Source: Bacteroidales bacterium UBA1187
GTDB taxonomy: Bacteria; Bacteroidota; Bacteroidia; Bacteroidales; Paludibacteraceae
DNA length: 8,560 nt
Direction of reading: 5' to 3'
Assembly: GCA_002309835.1 (NCBI GenBank)
Contig: DBYL01000044.1
Coordinates: 1-8,560, forward strand
Shown here piece by piece: positions 1 to 7,125 of the stretch. Within the stretch, counting starts at the first letter, position 1, and the number at the start of each line of letters is the position of its first letter. The position numbers were made by a program, and so were the translations under genes. The notes under the pieces are model-generated. The model did not search any database and was not told the DNA's origin. It saw only the letters and a program-made list of their open reading frames with translations.

Positions 1-3000
1 TCGAGCAAGGCATCCAGCGGTTTGGAATAGACGGTGCCTTGCGGGCAAGCTATATACAGACGGCGGTCAGCGGTCAAACCGAAGTTGGTGACATTCTTGC
101 CCGAGCCGTGCGAGAAGAAGACAAAGTCATGGTTGCTCTCTGCGGGTTTGACAAGCAGGTCGATGCTGACGGACTTGTCCGAGAGATTGCGGTCCACCTT
201 GGTGGAGGCATAGCTGTTCTCGCTGCCGTCGAAATGGAGCGAGGTGCCGGCGGTGATACCGGTCTTGTTGGTCACACCCTTGAGGCTGAAGTTATTGTCT
301 TCGTCGAGGTAGTTGCCGGCGATGGGTTCCGAGAAGCGCAGTTTGAGATGATCGCCTACAGCGAGGATGCTGTTCGCCGGTTCGGGATCGCCGAAGAGGA
401 CAGGCACACGGGTGTCCTTGACGCCGCTGATGACGGTCGAAGCCTTGTGCACAAAGCCTGAGCCGTAACGGCAGAACGACACGGCGCGCAGGTCATACTC
501 CTGCTCCATCGGGTCGCGTTCGCCGTAGAAGCGGAATGGTACGATACGTCCGTTCTCAATCATAGCCTTGTTACCCGTTGCCTTCTCATAGAGGTCCTCG
601 TCGGCATAGAACGAACACTGGTTGACCCACATCTCCTCGGACTCCTTGGATAGTTTGTATTGGAACTCGATATGGTCGAAGTTCTTATGGTGGACATCAA
701 AGCCCGAAATCTCTACCGGAATATAATAGCCCGCCGAGTCGCGCTGCGCGAGAGTATTCATCACCCAGTTCTGGCGCGGCTTGTCGATCTGCACATCGCA
801 GGAGAGCGGGATGAAATGGACGGAGAAATCGAGGAACGTATTGCTCTTTGGGCAGTCGCTCACTTTGAATAGGAGTCGCAAGTTTTCGTAATCGTCCACT
901 TCGCCGCGCTCGACTTCGAGTGTCTGCTTGAAGGACTGTCCGGGCTCCATGAAGAACTCGATGCCCTGCGAGAGCGGCGCGCCGTTGACATACAGTTTAG
1001 CGCCATGCGGGTTGGACTCGTTGGCGAGTGAGAGGTTGAAGAGCATACCGCTACCTGCCCATCCGTATTGCACCTCGCCTGCGTTACGCAGCTCGATGGT
1101 GAATTTCGCTTTCTGGTCGGGCAGCACGTTGGTCTGCTCGTAGGTATTGATGCTCATCGCGGGTTTGGCAAGGAGCATGGTGGAGTTATTGAGCGGAGTA
1201 CCCGGGTTGTAGAACTTGGTGGTGTCCTCGTCCTCGTACGGACAGTAGGTGGAACCGGCGAGCGTGGTGAACACATAACTGCCGTATCTCTCAGCAGCGT
1301 TCACAAAGTTAGCGGGCAGTTGATCGAGCGAGGCACTGGCAGTGGAATTCCAAACGGAGTCCAGCGAGGCACGATAGACGGCCACGGTGATCTCGCCTTG
1401 GTTGTCCGGTACGATGGTGAAGCCGGTGCTCTTCTTATTGGTTACATCCCGTCCCTCGCGGGAGTCTATATCGAGGTCAAGAATCGGCGATATTTTGAAT
1501 GCGAACTTGGTTGCACCGGACGCATTGCCCAGCTCCGTTACCATTTGGTCTAAAGTTTTATCACCCAGAGTTTTAACTTTATCTACAAACGACTTGAAAG
1601 AAGGGAAAGTGGCTTGCTTGAATACCTTACCCAGGGTTTGGGATATTAGTTTTTTTATCGCATTGGCTCCGGTCTCCACACCGCCGGAGGCACTACCATT
1701 TGCAAACGCCATACCGGTTGGCATTTCGCTGTAGCTCACCTGTGAGGTATAGCTGTCCGAGTGGTTGTAAGAGGAGCCTGCCGAAACGCTAAAGGTGCCT
1801 ACCTGCTTACCCATATAGCGGGACATGATTTTCTCTTTCTCGTTGTTATAGAGTACCACTATCCATTTGGCGATTATATTATCCAGTGCCTCCACGCGGT
1901 TGGTGTACGGTCGAGCGTCTCCGGAAGGAACAATCATCTTGTAGGTATCCTTCGCCAGCGTGTCGTTGAGTTGTATTGCCGTGGTCGAATCGATATACCA
2001 ATATACTTCCTCTCCGCGCATGGAGGCTGCCGCTTGGGCAGCGGCTTCGTCTGCAAAGTATTCCAACAAATTGTTGCGTTCGCGCAGCAGGCGCGGAACG
2101 ACCGTATTGAGAATATGGTACTGGGTATAAACAAAGGTATTGCTAATGCGGTTGCCTACCACTATCTTCTCGCCTACGACGAGGTAATAGGGTTTGCCTG
2201 CGGTATCCGTACCCTGTGCCAACACGCGTATCGTACCTGCTTGAACTGCAGGCAGATGCTCGCGGTACAGCGTGTCGTTAATTACCGTTACCGATTTCGC
2301 CTTACCCGTAAGCACGCTGGTGGTCGTACCCATGAATACATCCGCATTGGCGCCAATACCCTGTTTGTTCTTCGCCGACGAGGTGGAAATCTTCTCATTC
2401 GTGGTGAAGGAGTAACTGCTCTTGGTCGTATTGGATATCTCATGCGAGAAAGGAACATCAATGGAGAATGCTTTGTTGGTATTCATCGATGTACCCGTAT
2501 AAGTGATCTGAGCCGTAATGGCACCTACATGCGAATTGATATCTGTACCCCAGGTAGGACTCATTGTCACACCGAATTCAAAATCTAAGCTGAAGGTGTA
2601 ACTGTAGTTATAGGTAGTTCCGCTTTCCACCCAAGCCGAACTGCCGTCACCTCCCGGGTCACGCACGATATCCATAATGGTGATATCGGCATCGGTGGAT
2701 CGCAGTTCGTTCTCTTGTACGCGATCACCGGAAATAAAGGCACGAAATACTTCGGTCTCGACGGTATTGCCCTCTACCTCCAGAGCGGCACTGACGGTAT
2801 GCAGCGCATCGGTGCCGCTGAACTCGGTCTCTAATTGATCCACCGTGAGGTAGATGTTACGGTTCTTGCCTACGTTATCCAGCGGATAGGTATAGTGCTT
2901 GGTGGTGCCTTCCATGCCGTTGTGGATGGTGACGCTGCCGCCACGTTGCGGTACGCGGTCCTGTGTGCCGGTATCGGGGTTATTGTTGAAATAATAATCC

Positions 3001-6000
3001 TCGTACGCCTGTGCCTCAAACTGGTACTTGCGGTTGTTGCAGAAGACGGGGTAACCCAGAGTATAGACCATAGAACCATCTTTCTTCTTCATATAGAGCG
3101 CTACTTCTTCATCGCTGTTGAGGTTGAAGCTGCTGACCTTCATTGATTTCTCGCCGTAGCCGTCCTGCGCCAGACCGTAGAGCAACTGCTGCATGTGGAT
3201 CTTCACAGGCGTATGGTAGATACGGTCATAAGTGGCATTATAGTGTACACTGTCGGTGCCACGTTTGGGGTTGTAATTTTCTAAGGGTGCATTGGTCAGG
3301 TCAAAGACCTCATTTCCCTGCCCTGCGGCAAAGAGCGTAGCATATCCCTTGGCAGTGGCTTGCGTTACTTTGTACTTAACCGGATAGAGGTCCACAGCAT
3401 ACTCACCCGTAGCGGCATCCGGACGGATGATGATGCGTTTTTTCTCCATGCGCATAGAGGTAGAGCCTACCGAGCGGGACGGTACGGCGCTCAGCGGGTC
3501 GGTGGTATAAACGAGGTGGTCGAAGGTCTGCTGCACCGTGTCGAGCGTCGGATCGTTCGGATCGTCCACCAAGTGTGATACATTGTCGCCCTCGAGTTCC
3601 AACACGAGTTGCAGGTCATCACCGAGGTTGTTCTTACCTAAACCGAACGCTTCGGGCAGATCACGCTGGTCGTTACCGCCGGCTACGCGGCCTACGAGCC
3701 GCACTTTGGTCTGGTCGTAGAACCGCACGCCGTCCAGAGCTTGCGTCAGCGCGAAGGTGTCTTTGCCCTCCTCCACTTGCAATATGCCTTCGCCCTCGAA
3801 GGTATGACCCTTCTTGATAATCTGCAGTTGGTACGGCTGACCCTTGGTGAGCGTCAGCTCGAAGTTACCGTCAATGCCGGTGGTGAGCGGTGCGCCATTG
3901 CGACGGATAGTGTCGCCGTTCAAGAGGAACATCGCACCCGCTACAGGAATGGTACTGCCCTTATAGAGCGCACGGCCCGACAGGCGCGTGGATGCGGTAT
4001 TGACAAAATTGATGTCGCGGGCAATACAGTTGTCTATACTGAGACGGACGGTAGCCGAACCGGCACTGGTACTATTGAAACTGAACGTACCGTATTGCGA
4101 ACTCGGAATGATGGTGTAGTCAGTGCCATTCTGGTAATTATAATCCAGTTTATCAAAAACAACCTTGCCGTCCGGGCCTGTGACAACAGACTTGACGATG
4201 TTTCCAAATTCGTTTTGCAACGCTACTGTCACTCCCGCCATGCCGCTGTTGTCCGGCATGAGTATTTGGCCGCGAATCTCACCATAAGGAGAACGCACAC
4301 CAATTGCCACGGCTTCATGCTCTGCATGGCGGCCGTTGCAGTCATATACCGCCTTGACGGTGTACTTGTATTCATCTACAGGTATTACGCCTATCGAATC
4401 AAAGAACGAATTGTCCACACCTGTATATACGGTGTCTGTCTTTGTACCGCGTTGCGTATTTAAACGCGTCAGTATGTAACTATCCACAGCCGCGGTAGTA
4501 GGTTCCCATTTCAATAGGATACCGCGTTTCATCGCGCCATCATCTGCAAGATTAGATGCCGTGAAGAACTTGATGCTTGCGCCTTCCTCGAAATAGAGGT
4601 TGGGGCCGGTTAGTACTTTAGGCAGCAAGAAAGCGGAATCGCTTACATGGAGGTCGGCATCGCTCTGGTCAATACGCACGGAGTAACTGTAGTTGGTGCA
4701 GGCGTGGTTCGCCAGATCCGTATAGTGCGCCTCCCAGTTGCCGTCCGAGAGACGACGGATGCTGTCTTGCGGGATAACAATCTCCTGCTGGAAACCATCC
4801 GTAGTCTTAATGAGCACCAGACGGGCGGACTTGTCCCACATACATTTGCCGATTTTGTCGTTCAGGTCTGCCGCCATACGCTGACCTACTTCCTGCTTCA
4901 GTTGGGGCATTATCTCATTCATGCGTGCCAGTTCGTCGGGTGTCAGCGCTTGAGCCATGTCATCATAAATATCATGGTACACCCAACTTGTCGGATAGTT
5001 GGTCATTCCATTCGTATAATTCTCAACCACTACGGTGAGGTCATTCCCAAGCTGATACTTGTTGCTCGTTGTTGCCGAGCTACCAATGCCACCGAGAATC
5101 TGTAAGACGCTGTTTTTAGGCATCTTATACATATTATCAGTACCCGGCGTAATGTCAAATTGCTGCAAGATATTCGTTTCGGTTTCATCGCGCAGTATAG
5201 CCCTTGCCCAACCGGCAAGCGCGCGCACACATTTGATACCGACCATAACGCTGGTATCATTCGGGTTATGGTTCAACACACTGATCCTGTACAGATTCAC
5301 ATCCTCTTCCGGAATGGATATTGCCGCCACATCGGCGTTCGCAAGACGGATACGGAAGTCCACTTTGTGGGATTCGGCATCCAGCGTATAGGCGGGTTGC
5401 TCCCCTGCCAACGGCGCGAGGAAATTATGCTTCAGGCAGACGGTGTCACGCGCAAATTCATGACCTTTCCATCCCCACATCGAGGCGGACGCACGGCGGA
5501 TACGGTAATAAACCGGCACGGAGGGAAGATAGGCTACTTTGGCAGCTGCGCTGAAGCTCAGTTCGCACATTGCATTGCCGTTCGCGTCGCGCAAAATATA
5601 ATCCGATATTCGTTTATAATACTCATGGCGCAGCGTGTCCAGGTATTGGATATTGCTGTTGTTTCCCGTCCAGCTGTCGCGGTCTTCGTCCACAAATTTA
5701 TAGTTGGATTTATCGAGGCCGCGCTCCATCGATACGACATTGATGGTCTGTGCATCGCTGAAATCGCTCTTCAGGGCGCGCTGGATTTCAAAATAATCAC
5801 CTTCTACGAGGTCTGTCACATGCGGGTTCTTTACGCGCCAAGTCAGTACGTTGTTGCCGGTAAAGGTCTCCAACGAATCTTTCTCCTCCTTCACTACAAA
5901 ATCGTAGATACGGTGGTAGGCAGGGATGGTGATGGCATTGGTGGTCTGGTTCGTCATCCCCACCGTCGGCGTCTTCATACGATAGACATTGAACGTCGCC

Positions 6001-6809
6001 TTGAATCCCGGTTGCAGGGTGTCCGTTGTCGGGATAAAGATATTATCCGCTCGTTTGTCCGTTTGGTATTGGGTACTGCCCGTAAAATTAGTGGTATAAT
6101 ATTTCGGGTCATAATACACCACGTAGGGCACGGCGGCATTGCCGAAACCCGAGGCCCCCGTCTCTTTCGTCGCATAGAAATAGGCATCATACAACTGCGG
6201 CGTCATCATCGCGTCAGCGCCACGGAATGTTTTGAACGTCCAGGATTTCTCATAGTTCACATTGCCCGTAACTTTCTTCGAAATCTTAATATCTGCATAA
6301 ACGCCGAACTCTATCGAATCCAGTTTCTCGGGCATGTACCAGTCTATCTCCAGCCATGTTACGTAGTCCTGATCGTTTTCTGCCTCCTTCTTTTTGGAGA
6401 CATAGTAAGTGTGGGTGGCTCCGTCGTTGGGCACCACTACTCGCGAACCCGTGTTGATGTTGGTAATCTCAATGATACCCTCATCGGTACCCGCTTGCAC
6501 ATCCACCTTACCATACGATATATCATCGTTGGCATTGACACCTGCCCTGTCGGCATCGATATAAAAGAGGGTGTGATCCGAGTCGGAGCTGCTCTTCTTG
6601 TAGTAGAACCTGGAATTACCCTGACTGTTGGAACTCACGTAGTAGTTATATCCTCCACGTGAATAGACGGGTACCTTGAAGTGAAGCACACCGGGACTTG
6701 TCGCCATGACGGTGTAATGGTCTTGAATTTCCAGAAAATCATTGGCCTGCACATTCACTGCTGCGAGTAGCATCAGGCTCATCATGAGCAAAAAACGAAT
6801 CTGTTTCAT
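1..6809 (-). CDS. Giant secreted multidomain surface protein (FN3-like, carboxypeptidase-regulatory-like, Ig-like and LamG-like modules), C-terminus cut by the window edge
   Basis: The frame is open for 2,269 codons from ATG 6809 to the window edge, with no in-frame TAA, TAG or TGA. The start is fixed by a classical Sec signal peptide: residues 1-22 have K2 and R5, a Leu/Met-rich core, and a VQA|ND cleavage site. Residues 23-315 are beta-rich and unassigned. About 316-440 look fibronectin III-like (LTWRVKNP at the start, YYRIRR at the end). A charged helical stretch spans 611-668. A second FN3-like unit spans about 755-838 (LLKWEP, YKYTVKAVYDCNG). Tandem carboxypeptidase-regulatory-like folds follow at 843-912 and 940-1012 (GEIRGQI, AGVTVALQN, TGPDGKVVF; then TRLSGRALYKG, VAGAMF, TTGIDGNFEL), and a possible third starts near 1033. 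Residues 1396-1784 are an unassigned Ser/Thr-rich plus helical core. Residues 2024-2124 are FN3-like, 2131-2170 SbsA-type Ig-like (LRFSEPI), and 2190 onward LamG-like (LHFDGS). The modules suggest adhesion or carbohydrate binding outside the cell. Type IX secretion is plausible, but the C-terminal signal lies beyond the window. Function is not known; existence of the gene is near certain. Confidence 0.93.
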   Translation of the reverse strand, partial: MKQIRFLLMMSLMLLAAVNVQANDFLEIQDHYTVMATSPGVLHFKVPVYSRGGYNYYVSSNSQGNSRFYYKKSSSDSDHTLFYIDADRAGVNANDDISYGKVDVQAGTDEGIIEITNINTGSRVVVPNDGATHTYYVSKKKEAENDQDYVTWLEIDWYMPEKLDSIEFGVYADIKISKKVTGNVNYEKSWTFKTFRGADAMMTPQLYDAYFYATKETGASGFGNAAVPYVVYYDPKYYTTNFTGSTQYQTDKRADNIFIPTTDTLQPGFKATFNVYRMKTPTVGMTNQTTNAITIPAYHRIYDFVVKEEKDSLETFTGNNVLTWRVKNPHVTDLVEGDYFEIQRALKSDFSDAQTINVVSMERGLDKSNYKFVDEDRDSWTGNNSNIQYLDTLRHEYYKRISDYILRDANGNAMCELSFSAAAKVAYLPSVPVYYRIRRASASMWGWKGHEFARDTVCLKHNFLAPLAGEQPAYTLDAESHKVDFRIRLANADVAAISIPEEDVNLYRISVLNHNPNDTSVMVGIKCVRALAGWARAILRDETETNILQQFDITPGTDNMYKMPKNSVLQILGGIGSSATTSNKYQLGNDLTVVVENYTNGMTNYPTSWVYHDIYDDMAQALTPDELARMNEIMPQLKQEVGQRMAADLNDKIGKCMWDKSARLVLIKTTDGFQQEIVIPQDSIRRLSDGNWEAHYTDLANHACTNYSYSVRIDQSDADLHVSDSAFLLPKVLTGPNLYFEEGASIKFFTASNLADDGAMKRGILLKWEPTTAAVDSYILTRLNTQRGTKTDTVYTGVDNSFFDSIGVIPVDEYKYTVKAVYDCNGRHAEHEAVAIGVRSPYGEIRGQILMPDNSGMAGVTVALQNEFGNIVKSVVTGPDGKVVFDKLDYNYQNGTDYTIIPSSQYGTFSFNSTSAGSATVRLSIDNCIARDINFVNTASTRLSGRALYKGSTIPVAGAMFLLNGDTIRRNGAPLTTGIDGNFELTLTKGQPYQLQIIKKGHTFEGEGILQVEEGKDTFALTQALDGVRFYDQTKVRLVGRVAGGNDQRDLPEAFGLGKNNLGDDLQLVLELEGDNVSHLVDDPNDPTLDTVQQTFDHLVYTTDPLSAVPSRSVGSTSMRMEKKRIIIRPDAATGEYAVDLYPVKYKVTQATAKGYATLFAAGQGNEVFDLTNAPLENYNPKRGTDSVHYNATYDRIYHTPVKIHMQQLLYGLAQDGYGEKSMKVSSFNLNSDEEVALYMKKKDGSMVYTLGYPVFCNNRKYQFEAQAYEDYYFNNNPDTGTQDRVPQRGGSVTIHNGMEGTTKHYTYPLDNVGKNRNIYLTVDQLETEFSGTDALHTVSAALEVEGNTVETEVFRAFISGDRVQENELRSTDADITIMDIVRDPGGDGSSAWVESGTTYNYSYTFSLDFEFGVTMSPTWGTDINSHVGAITAQITYTGTSMNTNKAFSIDVPFSHEISNTTKSSYSFTTNEKISTSSAKNKQGIGANADVFMGTTTSVLTGKAKSVTVINDTLYREHLPAVQAGTIRVLAQGTDTAGKPYYLVVGEKIVVGNRISNTFVYTQYHILNTVVPRLLRERNNLLEYFADEAAAQAAASMRGEEVYWYIDSTTAIQLNDTLAKDTYKMIVPSGDARPYTNRVEALDNIIAKWIVVLYNNEKEKIMSRYMGKQVGTFSVSAGSSYNHSDSYTSQVSYSEMPTGMAFANGSASGGVETGANAIKKLISQTLGKVFKQATFPSFKSFVDKVKTLGDKTLDQMVTELGNASGATKFAFKISPILDLDIDSREGRDVTNKKSTGFTIVPDNQGEITVAVYRASLDSVWNSTASASLDQLPANFVNAAERYGSYVFTTLAGSTYCPYEDEDTTKFYNPGTPLNNSTMLLAKPAMSINTYEQTNVLPDQKAKFTIELRNAGEVQYGWAGSGMLFNLSLANESNPHGAKLYVNGAPLSQGIEFFMEPGQSFKQTLEVERGEVDDYENLRLLFKVSDCPKSNTFLDFSVHFIPLSCDVQIDKPRQNWVMNTLAQRDSAGYYIPVEISGFDVHHKNFDHIEFQYKLSKESEEMWVNQCSFYADEDLYEKATGNKAMIENGRIVPFRFYGERDPMEQEYDLRAVSFCRYGSGFVHKASTVISGVKDTRVPVLFGDPEPANSILAVGDHLKLRFSEPIAGNYLDEDNNFSLKGVTNKTGITAGTSLHFDGSENSYASTKVDRNLSDKSVSIDLLVKPAESNHDFVFFSHGSGKNVTNFGLTADRRLYIACPQGTVYSKPLDALL

Positions 6810-6822
6810 ATCTATTGAATAT

Positions 6823-6837
6823 ATTGTTTCAAACAAT
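6823..6837. repeat. 15-nt perfect palindrome in the leader of the giant gene
   Basis: The sequence attgttt-c-aaacaat is a perfect 7-bp inverted repeat around one central base. It ends 13 nt before the ATG of the giant gene. On the transcript it could fold as a short AU-rich hairpin close to the ribosome landing site, or as DNA it could bind a dimeric regulator. No Shine-Dalgarno sequence lies between it and the start codon, as is common in Bacteroidetes. The symmetry is seen directly; the role is inferred. Confidence 0.5.
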
Positions 6838-6845
6838 CAAGTCGG

Positions 6846-6862
6846 GCTTATTACGCTTATTA
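6846..6862. repeat. Direct repeat of gcttatta, period 9 nt, in the leader
   Basis: Two exact copies of gcttatta (6846-6853 and 6855-6862) are separated by one base. They lie between the leader hairpin and the start-proximal palindrome of the giant gene. They may be protein-binding half-sites or chance in AT-rich sequence. Confidence 0.35.
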
Positions 6863-6865
6863 TGT

Positions 6866-6883
6866 TGGCGCTCGCTTGCGCCA
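6866..6883 (-). promoter_or_regulatory. GC-rich stem-loop in the 5' leader of the giant gene
   Basis: On the minus-strand transcript, TGGCGC and GCGCCA pair as a perfect 6-bp stem around a 6-nt loop AAGCGA. This is the only GC-rich hairpin in an otherwise AU-rich leader, and it lies about 25-40 nt downstream of the predicted transcription start. No U-run follows, so it is not a typical intrinsic terminator. It could stabilise the mRNA or affect initiation. The pairing is seen; the function is inferred. Confidence 0.45.
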
Positions 6884-6913
6884 TGTATATGTCTGCAAAA
6901 ACCCTTGCGCGGG

Positions 6914-6945
6914 CAAAAGTACTGAAAATAATTGATATACGCAAA
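6914..6945 (-). promoter_or_regulatory. Bacteroidetes-type promoter for the giant surface protein gene
   Basis: On the minus strand, TTTG at 6945-6942 (the -33 element) is followed after exactly 20 bp by TACTTTTG at 6921-6914, a full match to the Bacteroidetes -7 consensus TAnnTTTG. Transcription should start near 6906-6909, leaving a leader of roughly 100 nt before the ATG at 6809. That length leaves room for the hairpin, direct repeat and palindrome listed separately. Confidence 0.7.
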
Positions 6946-6961
6946 TTTTGAGATAGTTTTC

Positions 6962-6983
6962 TGCAAAATAAGCTTATTTTACA
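6962..6983. promoter_or_regulatory. Near-perfect 22-bp palindrome between the two divergent promoters, candidate operator
   Basis: The core aaaataagcttatttt (6965-6980) is a perfect 16-bp palindrome. Beyond one mismatched pair (6964/6981), two more symmetric pairs (tg and ca) extend it to 22 bp. It lies 16 bp upstream of the -33 element of the giant gene and about 80 bp upstream of that of the decarboxylase-like gene. Position and symmetry fit a binding site for a dimeric transcription factor acting on one or both genes. It could instead be AT-rich chance symmetry, but a 16-bp perfect match makes that less likely. Confidence 0.5.
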
Positions 6984-7065
6984 TGAGAAATGGGCGAAAA
7001 TGAAGATAAATAACGAAGAACCGACATCAAATGGCAGTGGAATAGTCAAAAACAGGAGCGAAAAA

Positions 7066-7097
7066 CTTGCGTATATGAAAATATTTTCGTAATTTTG
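7066..7097 (+). promoter_or_regulatory. Bacteroidetes-type promoter for the decarboxylase-like lipoprotein gene
   Basis: CTTG at 7066-7069 (one mismatch to the -33 element TTTG) is followed after 20 bp by TAATTTTG at 7090-7097, a full match to TAnnTTTG. The spacing is the same as in the divergent promoter. Transcription should start near 7102-7105, giving a leader of about 20-25 nt. No Shine-Dalgarno sequence precedes the ATG at 7126; the upstream bases are A/T-rich. Confidence 0.7.
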
Positions 7098-7125
7098 CAG
7101 GCAAATTGACTAATACCTTTAAACG

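Larger units (their letters stand above)
6837..6884 (-). other. Possible 15-codon leader ORF upstream of the giant gene
   Basis: Inside the predicted transcript leader of the giant gene, an ATG at 6884 opens a 15-residue frame (MAQASANIISVISPT) that stops at 6837, 27 nt before the main ATG. Its first codons form the leader hairpin (6866-6883), and its stop codon touches the palindrome at 6823-6837. No ribosome binding site is visible, and ORFs this short arise by chance, so this is a candidate leader peptide rather than a supported gene. Confidence 0.2.

Noticed and set aside
1650..1656. A run of seven T (A7 on the coding strand) as a slippage or programmed frameshift site in the giant gene
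   Set aside because: The frame is open and gives consistent protein sequence on both sides, and no downstream structure or alternative long frame supports slippage.
2540..2561. Partial resemblance of WGTDINSHVG (residues 1420-1429) to a MACPF/CDC pore-former signature
   Set aside because: Only a few spaced residues fit, the Gly-Gly part is missing, and the context does not show the rest of the fold. It is treated as chance unless structure prediction says otherwise.
5160..6662. A 500-codon open frame on the plus strand, and others such as 1761-2588 and 3741-4463
   Set aside because: They lie opposite the giant gene in the codon-aligned antisense frame. They are open because the giant gene rarely or never uses TTA, CTA and TCA in those stretches. 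Their translations are rich in Arg, His, Val and Ile with no domain or signal, while the minus strand gives a continuous signal-peptide-led modular protein.
6837..7049. A 70-codon minus-strand ORF upstream of the giant gene
   Set aside because: It crosses both the candidate operator and the promoter, so its start would not be on the predicted transcript. Only its last 15 codons, from the internal ATG at 6884, are kept as a weak leader ORF.
7000..7092. A 30-codon plus-strand ORF in the intergenic region
   Set aside because: It runs through the promoter of the decarboxylase-like gene, has no ribosome binding site, and its product shows no recognisable feature.
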